This document shows, piece after piece, positions 26,684 to 36,092 of a DNA stretch of 64,000 nucleotides. Made by a program: the position numbers and the translations under genes. Origin of the DNA: Roseisalinus antarcticus (lineage in GTDB: Bacteria > Pseudomonadota > Alphaproteobacteria > Rhodobacterales > Rhodobacteraceae); assembly GCF_900172355.1 (NCBI RefSeq), contig NZ_FWFZ01000009.1:1-64000 (forward strand), in the 5' to 3' direction. The notes under the pieces are model-generated. The model was not told the DNA's origin and did not search any database. It saw nothing but the letters and a program-made list of their open reading frames with translations. Positions within the stretch are counted from its first letter, which is position 1. The number at the start of each line of letters is the position of its first letter.

Positions 26684-29600
26684 ATGCCAGACAAGACCGG
26701 ACCCGGATCGGCTGCGACGCAGGAGGGCGACCCCGCGGATCTTCGGATCGTCGGCATCGCCGCATCGGCCGGCGGACTCGAGGCGGTGTCGCTGCTCGCG
26801 CAGAACCTGCCCGCAAAGGCGAACGCGAGCTATATCGTCGCGCAACACATGTCGCCCACGAACAAGAGCCTGCTGAGCTCGCTGATCGCCCGGGAAACCG
26901 CGCTGCCGGTGATCGAGCTCGGCGAGGACGTCGCCCCCGAGCCTGACACGATCTATGTCTCGCCGCCGAACTGGGACGTGATCTACCAGGACGGCCGGAT
27001 CTGCCGGCGCACGCCGTCCAGCCGCCCGGCGAGCCCGAAGCCCTCGGCCGACCGCCTGTTCAAGTCCCTCGCGGCGAGCTGCGGCGAACGCTCCGTGGCC
27101 ATCGTCCTGTCCGGCACCGGCAGCGACGGCAGCTACGGCACCCAGGATGTCCGCGAGGCGGGCGGCATCACCATCGCCCAGGACGTTGCCTCGGCGAAAT
27201 ACGACGGGATGCCGGCCTCGGCCATAGACACCGGCTGCGTCGACCTCACGCTGACGCCCGAGCAGATCGGCGAGCACCTCAAGAAGATCCTGTCCCCCTC
27301 GCGCGATTTCGAGCCGCTGCGCCATCTCGACGAAGAACCCGGGCGTGTCTCGACGCTTCTCAAGATGCTGCTGGCGCGGACGCGGGTCGATTTCCGGGAC
27401 TACAAGGAAAACACCGTCAACCGCCGGATCACCCGGCGCATGACGGCGCTGGGGATCGAGGATGTCGACGCCTATGTCGACCATTGCCGGACCTCGGAAC
27501 AGGAGCTCGACGCGTTGCACCGCGACCTGCTGATCTCGGTCACCCGGTTCTTCCGCGACCGGGACCAGTTTGATCAGCTCCGGCGCGAAATCGAAAAGCT
27601 GGTCGCGCAATCGCGGCACCGCCAGATCCGGGTCTGGGTCGCCGGCTGCGCCACCGGGGAAGAGGCCTATTCCGTCGCGATCCTGTTCGCCGAGGCCATG
27701 GGTGGACGCCGCGAACTGACCAAGGACCGGCTGCAGATCTTCGCCACAGACATCGACGAACGCGCCCTCGGGATCGCGCGGCGCGCCAGCTATCCGGCGA
27801 GCGCCGCCGACGACATCCCGCCCGACTACCTGTCGAGATATTTCGTCGAGTCCGGCGGCAAGCTCATGGTCGCGGCCGAGCTGCGGGCGGTCACGCTGTT
27901 CTCCAGGCACAACATCTTCCACGACCCGCCGTTCATCTGCGTAAGCCTTGTCTCCCTGCGCAACGTGCTGATCTATTTCAACGCGGCGCTGCAGGAGCGG
28001 GTGCTGAACCGGGTGCTCACTGCCCTCTCGCCCGGGGGGCTGCTGTTTCTGGGCACCGCCGAAAGCATCGGCCACATGGATGTCCGCCTTGAAAGCCCGT
28101 CGCCGACCGACAAGATCTTCACCAAGCGGGCCGGCTTCCGCGAGGGCGCCCTCGCCATGTCCTCCCCGCAGTCGAGCCGGCTTGCAAGCCAACGCCAGAA
28201 GCCCGACGACAGCGCCGCACGGGCCGAGGACCTGCACGGCAAGCAGTTCGACGCCCTCGCCAAGGCCGTGGCCGAGAACGGGTTCCTGGCGACGCGGTCC
28301 GGCGACATCGTCCGGGTCTTCGGCGACATCTCGCCCTACATCGAAGTGTCGGAGAACAGCCTGCTGTCGCTCAGCATCCGGCTGCTGAAGGCACCGTTTC
28401 GCGACGACGTCACCGGCATGATCGCCGTGGTCCTGCTCAACCGCAAGCGGCGGCGGGGCCGGGTGCACGACTTCGCCGTCGGCAGCGACAACCGGGTGCA
28501 GATCGAATGCATCCCGCTGGCAGGCGCCACGCAGGGCGAGGACCACGTCCTGGTCTCGTTCCAGACCCGGCACGAGGCCGCGACCACCGCCGAGATCTAC
28601 ACCCTGACTGACGCAGGGCGGCAGGACTACATCGCCCGGCTCGAATCCGAGAACGAGATCACCCGCGAGGCGCTGCAACAGACCGTCGAAGAGCTGCGGA
28701 CTGCCAACGAGGAACTGCAATCGGTCAACGAAGAGATGCAATCGACCAACGAAGAGCTGCAATCCACCAACGAAGAGCTCGAAACCTCCAACGAAGAGCT
28801 CCAGTCGACAAACGAGGAGCTGGTCACCGTCAACGAGGAGATGCAGATCAATGCGGCCCAGCTCCAGGTGGTCTCGACCGAAGCGATGGCCATCCTCGCG
28901 GCCTCGCCCTTTCTGCTGCTGGTCGTGGACGAGACGCTCACGATCCGCAAGGCGTCGGATCTGGCGCTCGACTTCTTCAAGCTCGGAGACCTGCCGCATT
29001 CGGGGGTGCACCTGTCGCGCTGCAAGCTGCCGACGGGCTTTCCGGAGCTGACCCGCGCGGCCAACGACGTCTTCAGGCAGGGGCGCAACACGACGTTTTC
29101 GGTGGAATCGGACGGTCGGTTCTTCTCGGTCAGCATCGCCCCCTATTCCGGGCCGGACAGCACGGTCGTGGGGCTGACGATCGCGGCCCATGAATTCGAT
29201 TCCGATCCCTTCCGGATGATGACCGAGATGATGGATTCCATGGCCGGCATCTCGCGCTGGAGCTACAACGTCTACAGCGGAGAGGTGTTCTGGTCGCCGG
29301 AGATCTACCGGATGCACGGGCTCTCCCCGGATCAGCCGCCGCCCTCGCTGGAGGAGGCGTTCACCTACTTTCACCCCGATGAACAGCAGATGATCCGCGA
29401 GAAATTCGACGCGAGCCTGCGGGCCGACGTGCCCTTCGGGTTCGAGGCCCGCATCGTCCGCGCCGACGGCGGGATCACCTTCGTGCAATCGGCAGGCGCC
29501 GTCGCCCGGGACCGCAACGGAGAGCCCACCTACATCGTCGGCGCGATCCGCGACTGGACCCGCGAGCTGGCCGAGCGCATGCTGGTGCGCAACTTCTCCG

Positions 29601-29989
29601 AGGTGCAGGACGATTTCGGCATCGGCTTCTACTCCATGGATATCGCCAATTCCCAAAACTACTGGAGCCGGGGGCTCTATCTGATCCTCGGGCTGGACCC
29701 CGAGCGCGACACGCCCAGCATCGACAGGGCGTTGGCGCGGATATGTCGTGAGGATCGGGACTTGGTCGCGGGCCTTGTGCAGGGCTTGATCGACACCGGG
29801 GCGCCGTTCGGGTTTTTCGCCCGCATCGTCAGCAAGGCCGGCGACCGGATCTGGTGCGAGGGCAAGGGCCGCGCCCGGATCGCCGAGAATGGCGAGGTCA
29901 GCCATATCTACGGCAGCTTCTGCCGGCTGTCCCCGGACAGGGTCGCGGCCGAAACGCTGACCGAGGCCCGCAAGATCCCCACGCCCTGA
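26684..29989 (+). CDS. CheB-CheR-PAS hybrid signalling protein
   Basis: A protein of 1101 residues. The order is: CheB methylesterase (1 to about 200; triad S28 in AASAGG, H55 in AQHMS, D148 in GTGSDG; no receiver domain), CheR methyltransferase (about 215-480; NRRITRRM, RFFRD, AGCATGEEAYS near 317), a PAS-like segment (about 520-640), a coiled coil of seven-residue TNEELQS repeats (about 669-722), then three PAS-type modules (about 730-830, 850-960, 980-1095). There is no histidine kinase domain at the end, unlike many relatives. It may sense a signal through PAS and adjust receptor methylation both ways, or serve a non-chemotactic two-component system. Confidence 0.93.
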   Translation: MPDKTGPGSAATQEGDPADLRIVGIAASAGGLEAVSLLAQNLPAKANASYIVAQHMSPTNKSLLSSLIARETALPVIELGEDVAPEPDTIYVSPPNWDVIYQDGRICRRTPSSRPASPKPSADRLFKSLAASCGERSVAIVLSGTGSDGSYGTQDVREAGGITIAQDVASAKYDGMPASAIDTGCVDLTLTPEQIGEHLKKILSPSRDFEPLRHLDEEPGRVSTLLKMLLARTRVDFRDYKENTVNRRITRRMTALGIEDVDAYVDHCRTSEQELDALHRDLLISVTRFFRDRDQFDQLRREIEKLVAQSRHRQIRVWVAGCATGEEAYSVAILFAEAMGGRRELTKDRLQIFATDIDERALGIARRASYPASAADDIPPDYLSRYFVESGGKLMVAAELRAVTLFSRHNIFHDPPFICVSLVSLRNVLIYFNAALQERVLNRVLTALSPGGLLFLGTAESIGHMDVRLESPSPTDKIFTKRAGFREGALAMSSPQSSRLASQRQKPDDSAARAEDLHGKQFDALAKAVAENGFLATRSGDIVRVFGDISPYIEVSENSLLSLSIRLLKAPFRDDVTGMIAVVLLNRKRRRGRVHDFAVGSDNRVQIECIPLAGATQGEDHVLVSFQTRHEAATTAEIYTLTDAGRQDYIARLESENEITREALQQTVEELRTANEELQSVNEEMQSTNEELQSTNEELETSNEELQSTNEELVTVNEEMQINAAQLQVVSTEAMAILAASPFLLLVVDETLTIRKASDLALDFFKLGDLPHSGVHLSRCKLPTGFPELTRAANDVFRQGRNTTFSVESDGRFFSVSIAPYSGPDSTVVGLTIAAHEFDSDPFRMMTEMMDSMAGISRWSYNVYSGEVFWSPEIYRMHGLSPDQPPPSLEEAFTYFHPDEQQMIREKFDASLRADVPFGFEARIVRADGGITFVQSAGAVARDRNGEPTYIVGAIRDWTRELAERMLVRNFSEVQDDFGIGFYSMDIANSQNYWSRGLYLILGLDPERDTPSIDRALARICREDRDLVAGLVQGLIDTGAPFGFFARIVSKAGDRIWCEGKGRARIAENGEVSHIYGSFCRLSPDRVAAETLTEARKIPTP
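28690..28850 (+). repeat. 21-bp tandem coding repeats (NEELQST heptads)
   Basis: About seven copies of a 21-bp unit encode NEELQS-type heptads (TANEELQ, SVNEEMQ, STNEELQ, STNEELE, TSNEELQ, STNEELV, TVNEEMQ). They form a parallel coiled coil between the PAS-like segment and the following PAS modules. Near-identical units may gain or lose copies by slippage in steps that keep the frame and the heptad phase. Confidence 0.85.
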
Positions 29990-30157
29990 CCGCCCGCCGC
30001 GCCGGCGCGGGCCGCCGGCCGCGGGATGCCTTGTCCTGGGCTTGCTTGCTTCGGGCCGCGGCAGAACATTATATGAACATCATGGTCTGGCCTCTGCGAT
30101 TCCCCCTCTCTGCGACCCCGGCGCCCGCCGCACCGGGCGCGACCGCGCGGGGCGCCG

Positions 30158-30913
30158 ATGTATAGCGTCACGATCCCGCCGATCGGATCCGCCCGGGCCT
30201 GGCGCCGCGCCGCAAGCGCGGCCCTCGCCGCACGGATCCCGCCGGCCGAGGTGCGCTGGTCCCTCGCCGGGGCCGAGGCTGAACCGGTCGAAAGCCGGCC
30301 GCTGCCCGAGGCGGTGCGCCCGGTGCGGGTGGCGGCCAGGTTCCTGGCCTTGGCCGATACCGTGGTCTGGCACCGCGAAACCGCCTGCCTCGCCGATCTC
30401 TACGCCCTGCTCTGGCGCCTCCGCCAGGACCCGGCATTGATCGAGGACGACACCGACCCCGCGCTCTCGGCCCTGCGCGAACGGGCGCGGCAGGTCAGCC
30501 GCTGCCAGCGCAGGCTCCGCACCGGGCTGCGCTTCGTGAGCCTGCCGGCCGATGTGCGCCGGGACGGGGGCCCGCATCTCGCGGCACGCGTCGCGCCCGC
30601 GCACCGGACGCTGGAACCCCTGGCGCCGATCCTGGCCCGCCGTTTCGACAGCATGGACTGGACGATCCTGTCACCGGACCTGACCCTGCGCTTCGAAGCA
30701 GGCGTCCTCACGCTCCACCCAGGCAGCCCGGCCCCCGGCCGCGCAGCCAGCGCCCCGGTTGGCGCCCCAACCGACAGTCTCCAAGCGGCGCTAGAGCAGC
30801 ACGTCAGCAGGAAATCCGCGCCCCGTCCGGCGCGGGGCGGCGCGGGCAAACGCCCTCAGCCCGTAGCCGACCTGCTGTCGCTCATCGACGGCACCGCCGC
30901 CCGAGACGGCTAG
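30158..30913 (+). CDS. DUF4130 (TIGR03915)-family protein, orphan
   Basis: A protein of 251 residues. The start MYSVTIPPIGSARAWRRAA, then PPAEVRWSLAG, the region LADLYALLWRLRQDPAL (about 85-101), HRTLEPLAPILARRFDSMDWTILSPDL (about 148-174), and LTLHPGS match the DUF4130 family. That family is usually paired with a radical SAM protein, or fused to the uracil-DNA-binding UdgX, and is presumed to act in DNA repair. Neither partner is present. The HKMHAFVRFR-type segment is replaced by QRRLRTGLRFVSLPAD, and the C-terminal LWLTYYRTTFNPARL-type part by a Pro/Arg/Gly-rich tail, so it may be degenerate. Confidence 0.72.
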   Translation: MYSVTIPPIGSARAWRRAASAALAARIPPAEVRWSLAGAEAEPVESRPLPEAVRPVRVAARFLALADTVVWHRETACLADLYALLWRLRQDPALIEDDTDPALSALRERARQVSRCQRRLRTGLRFVSLPADVRRDGGPHLAARVAPAHRTLEPLAPILARRFDSMDWTILSPDLTLRFEAGVLTLHPGSPAPGRAASAPVGAPTDSLQAALEQHVSRKSAPRPARGGAGKRPQPVADLLSLIDGTAARDG

Positions 30914-30990
30914 ACCTTGGCCATGGGATGGCGGGTGGGGCGTCGCTGCGCCCCGAAGGGGGGCCAGCGCGCGGCACACGTCAGCCCCTC

Positions 30991-32088
30991 TCAGGTATTG
31001 AACAGAAAGTGCAGGACGTCGCCGTCCTTGACCAGATAGCTCTTGCCCTCGGCCCGCATCTTTCCGGCTTCCTTCGCCGGTTGCTCGCCGCCGAGCTCCA
31101 CGAAATCCTCGAAGGCGATGGTCTCGGCCCGGATGAAACCCTTCTCGAAATCGCCGTGGATCACGCCCGCGGCCTGCGGCGCATGGGTGCCCTCGCGGAT
31201 CGTCCAGGCCCGGGCTTCCTTCGGCCCCACGGTAAAGTAGGTCTGCAGGTGCAACAGCTCATAGCCGGCCCGGATCAGCCGGTCGAGCCCGGCTTCCTCC
31301 AGCCCCATCTCGCCCAGGAACATCCCGGCCTCCTCCTCCTCGAGCTGGCTGATCTCCTCCTCGATCCGCGCCGAGATCACCACGTGGGAATTGCCCTCCG
31401 CCGCGGCCATCTCGGCCACCTGCGCGGAAAACGCGTTCCCCGTCCCGGCCGCGGCCTCCTCGACATTGCAGACGTAAAGCACCGGCTTGGTGGTCAGAAG
31501 TTGCAGCAGCTTCCAGGCCTTGATGTCCTCGTCATCGACCTCGACGACCCGCGCGGGCCGGCCCTCTTCCAGCACCGCTTGCGCGGCCTTCAGAAGCCGC
31601 TCCTGCTGGACCGCCTCCTTGTCACCGCCGCGCACCTTGCGGACGATGTTCTGCATCCGCCGTTCGATGCTCTCCAGGTCGGCCAGCATCAACTCGGTCT
31701 CGATCGTCGCGGCATCGGCCACCGGATCCACGCGGCCTTCCACGTGGGTGACGTCCCCGTCCTCGAAACACCGCAGCACATGGGCGATGGCATCGACCTC
31801 GCGGATGTTGGCAAGAAACTGGTTGCCCAGCCCCTCGCCCTTGGAGGCGCCCTTCACCAGCCCCGCGATATCCACGAACGTCATCCGCGTCGGGATGATC
31901 TGCTTGGATTTCGCGATCTCGGCCAGCCGCTCCAGCCGCGAGTCCGGCACGGCGACCTCGCCCACGTTCGGCTCGATGGTGCAGAACGGAAAATTCGCCG
32001 CCTGCGCCGCGGCCGTGCGGGTAAGCGCGTTGAACAGCGTCGACTTGCCGACATTCGGCAGCCCGACAATTCCCATACGAAAGCCCAT
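30991..32088 (-). CDS. ychF: YchF/OLA1 GTPase-family ATPase
   Basis: A protein of 365 residues, standard length. It begins MGFRMGIVGLPNVGKST (G1 loop) and continues with the switch region FCTIEPNVGEVAVPD, DIAGLVKGASKGEGLGNQFLANIREVDAI, NVEEAA in place of the GTPase NKxD, and the C-terminal TGS-type domain (LQTYFTVGPKEARAWTI, then SYLVKDGDVLHFLFNT). It is an ATPase that binds ribosomes and is linked to oxidative-stress responses. The start was set at the conserved N-terminus; the upstream in-frame extension is not coding-like. Confidence 0.96.
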   Translation of the reverse strand: MGFRMGIVGLPNVGKSTLFNALTRTAAAQAANFPFCTIEPNVGEVAVPDSRLERLAEIAKSKQIIPTRMTFVDIAGLVKGASKGEGLGNQFLANIREVDAIAHVLRCFEDGDVTHVEGRVDPVADAATIETELMLADLESIERRMQNIVRKVRGGDKEAVQQERLLKAAQAVLEEGRPARVVEVDDEDIKAWKLLQLLTTKPVLYVCNVEEAAAGTGNAFSAQVAEMAAAEGNSHVVISARIEEEISQLEEEEAGMFLGEMGLEEAGLDRLIRAGYELLHLQTYFTVGPKEARAWTIREGTHAPQAAGVIHGDFEKGFIRAETIAFEDFVELGGEQPAKEAGKMRAEGKSYLVKDGDVLHFLFNT

Positions 32089-32302
32089 GGTCTTCCCCTC
32101 TGCCTGATCCGCGCCGCTTCTAGTGCCGCCCCCCCGGCTGCGCAAGCCGCCCGTTCCCGACACCGGCTGCGCCCCCCTGCCTCCGCCCCCGCCTCGCCGA
32201 GGCCCGGCCGGCCCGCCCGCCGCGCTTCTTCCATTGATTTTCCCGCGCCCGTGCCGCACACCGCGCCGGCAGGCGATGGATTGACCGGACAAGGGGACAG
32301 GC

Positions 32303-33094
32303 ATGACACGGATCGACGCCAAATTCGCGCAGCTTCGCGCCGAGGGCCGCAAGGCCTTCGTGGCCTATGTCATGGCCGGCGACCCCGATCACGCCACCTC
32401 GTTGCAGGTTCTCAAGGGCCTGCCCGCCGCCGGCGTGGACATCATCGAGCTGGGCGTGCCCTTCACCGACCCCATGGCCGACGGCCCCACGATCCAGCTG
32501 GCCGGGCAACGGGCGCTCGAAGGCGGCCAGACCCTGGCCGGCACCCTCGACATGGTGCGCACCTTGCGGGCCGAGGATGACACCACGCCGGTCGTGCTCA
32601 TGGGCTATTACAACCCGATCTACAGCATGGGAGTCGCGGCCTTCCTCGAAGCGGCCAGCGAGGCCGGCGTCGACGGGCTGATCGTGGTCGACCTGCCCCC
32701 CGAAGAGGACGCCGAGCTCTGCCTGCCCGCCCAGGCCGCCGGGCTGAACTTCATCCGTCTCGCCACGCCCACGACCGACGACAAGCGCCTGCCCAAGGTG
32801 CTGCAGAACACCTCCGGCTTCGTCTATTACGTCTCGATCACGGGCATCACCGGCGCCGCCAACGCCCAGGCCACCAACGTCGGCCCCGAAGTCTCACGGA
32901 TCAAGTCGCAGACCGACCTGCCGGTGATCGTTGGCTTCGGGATCAAGACGCCCGAGGCCGCCATGGCCATCGCCGGCGTCGCCGACGGCGCGGTCGTGGG
33001 CTCGGCCATCGTGGAAAAGATCGGCGCGGGCCAATCCCCCGACGAGGTGCTGGCCTTCGTCAAATCCCTCGCCGACGGCGCCCACGGGGCCTGA
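32303..33094 (+). CDS. trpA: Tryptophan synthase alpha chain
   Basis: A protein of 263 residues. Catalytic E49 (IIELGVPF) and D60 (DPMADGP) are at the standard positions, with [19 protein letters not shown] and [12 protein letters not shown] as phosphate-binding strands. It cleaves indole-3-glycerol phosphate to indole and glyceraldehyde 3-phosphate. It stands alone here, without trpB or trpF next to it. GACAAGGGGACAGGC gives a good ribosome-binding site before the ATG. Confidence 0.97.
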   Translation: MTRIDAKFAQLRAEGRKAFVAYVMAGDPDHATSLQVLKGLPAAGVDIIELGVPFTDPMADGPTIQLAGQRALEGGQTLAGTLDMVRTLRAEDDTTPVVLMGYYNPIYSMGVAAFLEAASEAGVDGLIVVDLPPEEDAELCLPAQAAGLNFIRLATPTTDDKRLPKVLQNTSGFVYYVSITGITGAANAQATNVGPEVSRIKSQTDLPVIVGFGIKTPEAAMAIAGVADGAVVGSAIVEKIGAGQSPDEVLAFVKSLADGAHGA

Positions 33095-33121
33095 CCCCGG
33101 AACGCCGCCGCGGCACCGGCG

Positions 33122-34522
33122 TCAATCCCACCAGGGCCCGTGCCGGCCCGCGCCGCCATCGACCCGGTCGAACCCATGCCGCCCGAAGAAATCGCGCTGG
33201 CCCTGGATCAGGTCCGTCGTCCCCCGTGCAAGCGCCATGGACTCCAGGAACGCCAGCGCCGCCGCCAGCGCGGGCACCGGATGCCCCGCCGCGACCGAGG
33301 CCGCCACCACCCGCCGCATCGCCGGCACGGCCTCGCGCAGCATCCCGGCAAAGGCCGGCGCAAAGATCAGCTGGCCCATCGGCAAATCACCCCGGAACGC
33401 CCCGGCGATGCCGTCCAGCAGCGCCGAGCGGATGATGCAGCCCGCCCGCCAGACCTCGGCGATCCGCGCGAAATCCAGGCTCCAGCCGAATTCGTCGGAC
33501 GCCGCGTCGAGGATCCGGAACCCCTGGGCATAAGCCACGATCCGGCCGGCCAGCAGCGCCGCCTCCAGGTCCGCCGCGTCCAGCTCCAGCGGCTCCCGTC
33601 CGAACCCGAGGATCTCGGCCCCGGCCTCGCGGACCTCCTTCTCGGCGGACCAGCTCCGCGCCGCCACCGCCGCCTCGATCGCCGAGGCCGACTGGCCCAT
33701 CCGCAGCGCCTCGATCACGGTCCAACGGCCGGTGCCCTTCTGCCCGGCCCGGTCGACGATCGCATCCACCGCCGGCCCGCCCGAAATCCTGTCGACGGCG
33801 CCCAGCACCTCGGCCGAAATCTCGACCAGGTAGCTCTTGAGCGGCCCGTCGTTCCAGGCGCCGAAGACCTTGCCGATCTCGGCCGGTGCCTTGCCCAGGC
33901 CATAGCGCATCAGCCCGTAGACCTCGGCGATCAGCTCCATGTCGGCGTATTCGATGCCGTTGTGCACGGTCTTGACGAAATGCCCCGCCCCGTCAGGCCC
34001 GAATCGATCGGCGCACGGCGCCCCCTCGAACTTGGCCGAGATCGCCTCGATCACCTCCCGCAGCCCGGCCCAGACACTCTCGGTGCCGCCCGCCATGATC
34101 GAGGGGCCGTGCCGCGCCCCCTCCTCGCCGCCCGATACGCCCATCCCGAGGAACGCCACGCCGGACGATTCGACCTCGTCGGTCCGCCGCCGGGTGTCGT
34201 TGAAATCCGCGTTGCCCGCGTCGATGATCACATCGCCGTCGCCCAGCACCTCCAGCAGCTCGGCGATTCCCGAATCCACCGCCCCGCCGGCCGGCACCAT
34301 CAGGATGATCGCCCGCGGCGCCGGCATCGCCCGCGCCATCGCGACAAGGCTCTCGTGCCCGGTCAGATTTTCGGCAAGCGCCCCGGCCTCGCCGACGAAT
34401 TCCGGCACCCGCGACGTCGTCCGGTTCGCGACATGCAACCCGTAGCCGTTGTCGAGAATATTGAGCGCAAGCGCGCTGCCCATTGTGCCGAGCCCGTAAA
34501 GCCCGAGGCTGGGGAGTGTCAT
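33122..34522 (-). CDS. gnd: 6-Phosphogluconate dehydrogenase, decarboxylating
   Basis: A protein of 466 residues, the long NADP-type. It has the Rossmann motif LGLYGLGTMGSALALN, GMGVSGGEEGARHGPSIM, the catalytic Lys in GHFVKTVHNGIEYADM (about 180), and KGTGRWTVIEALRMG (about 255). It converts 6-phosphogluconate to ribulose 5-phosphate and carbon dioxide in the oxidative pentose phosphate pathway. It converges with trpA (27-bp gap). C-terminal residues are present to DGGAGRHGPWWD. Confidence 0.96.
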   Translation of the reverse strand: MTLPSLGLYGLGTMGSALALNILDNGYGLHVANRTTSRVPEFVGEAGALAENLTGHESLVAMARAMPAPRAIILMVPAGGAVDSGIAELLEVLGDGDVIIDAGNADFNDTRRRTDEVESSGVAFLGMGVSGGEEGARHGPSIMAGGTESVWAGLREVIEAISAKFEGAPCADRFGPDGAGHFVKTVHNGIEYADMELIAEVYGLMRYGLGKAPAEIGKVFGAWNDGPLKSYLVEISAEVLGAVDRISGGPAVDAIVDRAGQKGTGRWTVIEALRMGQSASAIEAAVAARSWSAEKEVREAGAEILGFGREPLELDAADLEAALLAGRIVAYAQGFRILDAASDEFGWSLDFARIAEVWRAGCIIRSALLDGIAGAFRGDLPMGQLIFAPAFAGMLREAVPAMRRVVAASVAAGHPVPALAAALAFLESMALARGTTDLIQGQRDFFGRHGFDRVDGGAGRHGPWWD

Positions 34523-34586
34523 GACGGATGGTCCTTTTCGCAGATCATGCGCCAGCTAACTCCGAAAGCCGCCGGACCAAAAGGGC

Positions 34587-35297
34587 TCAGTCCCGACGGA
34601 ATGTCAGATAATGCGGCACACGGCCCTCGCGCAGGGCCTTTTGCTCGTAGCGGGTGGAGATCCAGTCGGCCCAGGGCTCGCGCCAATCCGCCGCCCGCGT
34701 GGCCGTCCAGCGGAAGCCGAAGCGCGGCACCTGCTCCAGGGCCTGGCGCACGTAATCGGGAATGTCGGTCGCCACCCGGAACTCCGCCCCCGGCGCCAGG
34801 ACCCGCGCCAGCGGCTCCAGATGCTCGGGCGTCACGAATCGCCGCCGGTGGTGCCGGGCCTTCGGCCAGGGATCGGGATAAAGCAGGAACGCCCGGGACA
34901 CGCTCGCCTCGGGCAGCACATCGAACAGGTCACGCACATCGCCGGGATGAACCCGCAGGTTGTCGACGCCGGTCTTGCGGATCTTCGACAACAGCATCGC
35001 CACGCCGTTGATGTAGGGCTCGCAGCCAATCAGCCCGGCCTGCGGATTATGCTCGGCCTGGTGCACCATGTGCTCGCCCCCACCGAACCCGATCTCCAGC
35101 CAGAGATCCCGGCCCCCGAACAGCGCGACGATATCCAGCGGCCTGCGCTCCGGGTTCTCCTCCCACGAGACCGGCCCGGGCGACAGCGCACCCAGATCCC
35201 GCTCCAGCGCGACCTTCTGCGACTTGCGCAGGCCCTTGCCCTTGGTCCGGCCGTAGAAATTGCGCCAGGGTGCGCCGCTGGGATGATCGTTTTCCAT
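34587..35297 (-). CDS. trmB: tRNA (guanine-N7-)-methyltransferase
   Basis: A protein of 236 residues. The opening FYGRTKGKGLRKSQ is the usual alphaproteobacterial TrmB N-terminus. The SAM site is LWLEIGFGGGEHMV (about 67), followed by YINGVAMLLSKI, the catalytic region FLLYPDPWPKARHHRRR, and the C-terminal ATDIPDYV and TRYEQKALREGR. It makes m7G46 in tRNA. The start at 35297 was chosen by family alignment; the frame upstream lacks homology. Confidence 0.96.
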   Translation of the reverse strand: MENDHPSGAPWRNFYGRTKGKGLRKSQKVALERDLGALSPGPVSWEENPERRPLDIVALFGGRDLWLEIGFGGGEHMVHQAEHNPQAGLIGCEPYINGVAMLLSKIRKTGVDNLRVHPGDVRDLFDVLPEASVSRAFLLYPDPWPKARHHRRRFVTPEHLEPLARVLAPGAEFRVATDIPDYVRQALEQVPRFGFRWTATRAADWREPWADWISTRYEQKALREGRVPHYLTFRRD

Positions 35298-35486
35298 GGC
35301 GCACCGCCTAGCCAAACCATGGGGTGCAGGCAACCGGTCTTCATTGCCTCGCAATATCCCCGCCGGAGGCGCCCCGACCACAGCCCGTACCCGGCCCGCC
35401 CTCCAGGCGTCACGATGCAAGGTGATGAAAAAAGAGAGCGCGGCAGCGCACAATTTGAGACGGCCCGCCCGTCGGGGCGGCGCGGC

Positions 35487-35900
35487 TCAGCGGCGGCGCA
35501 GGCGGATGACGACGTCGACCTTGCAGATCTCGGCCCCGTCGGGCGCGTTGGGCAGACGAGAAATCTCGAGTTCGTCGGCCGGCGCGTCGGTCAGCTCCGC
35601 CCGGTCTTCCCAGAAGAAATGCGGATGGTCGGTCATGTTGGTGTCGAAATAGCTCTTGGAGCCGTCGACCACGATCTCCCGCAGGATCCCGGCCTCGCAG
35701 AACGCCTTGAGCGTGTTGTAGACCGTGGCCAGCGAGACCTTCTCGCCGGCATCCCGCGCGGCGTCGAACAGGCTCTCGGCGGTGACGTGACGGTCGTTTC
35801 CATCGCCCACCAGCAGATCCGCCAGCGCGATCCGCTGCCGGGTCGGACGAAGTCCCGCGCCCGCCAGCCAGATTTCCCCTCGCGCCGTCACCTGTTCCAC
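35487..35900 (-). CDS. irr: Fur-family iron/haem-responsive regulator Irr
   Basis: A protein of 137 residues. The winged helix has GLRPTRQRIALADLL, HVTAESLFDAA and SLATVYNTLKAFCEAGILREI. The dimer domain carries FDTNMTDHPHFFWED, whose HPH is the His-rich metal/haem motif typical of Irr rather than Fur. Irr controls haem synthesis and iron uptake according to haem status. It is divergent from fabA-fabB-fabI, an order I know from many Rhodobacterales. I see no clear ICE-type box in 35901-36092. Confidence 0.9.
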   Translation of the reverse strand: MEQVTARGEIWLAGAGLRPTRQRIALADLLVGDGNDRHVTAESLFDAARDAGEKVSLATVYNTLKAFCEAGILREIVVDGSKSYFDTNMTDHPHFFWEDRAELTDAPADELEISRLPNAPDGAEICKVDVVIRLRRR

Positions 35901-36092
35901 TGAACGCGTCCCGTTTGCACCATTGCGATAACATATGGCAGAAGCCGGCCGCTTTTCAATGCGTCACTCGGCCCCGCCCGGCCGCCGGCGCCGCCCCGTG
36001 CCGCCCTTGCCACTGTTTGCCCGAGGGTGATATGGGCCTGCACGACTTGGAACAAGAACCTTTGACCGCATCAGAATGGAGCCCCCGCCAGC

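Noticed and set aside
26603-29905. 1100-codon open frame on the minus strand opposite the CheB-CheR gene
   Set aside because: It mirrors the real gene, is rich in Gly/Arg/Asp/His with no domain, and exists because GC-rich genes leave the antisense frame open.
30991-32352. Longer N-terminus of YchF
   Set aside because: The 88 extra residues are low-complexity Arg/Gly sequence; the family starts at MGFRMGIVG (32088).
35901-36092. Iron-control (ICE or iron-rhodo) box between irr and fabA
   Set aside because: No sequence close to the known consensus is visible; AT-rich CGATAACATATGG near 35926 is too weak to claim.
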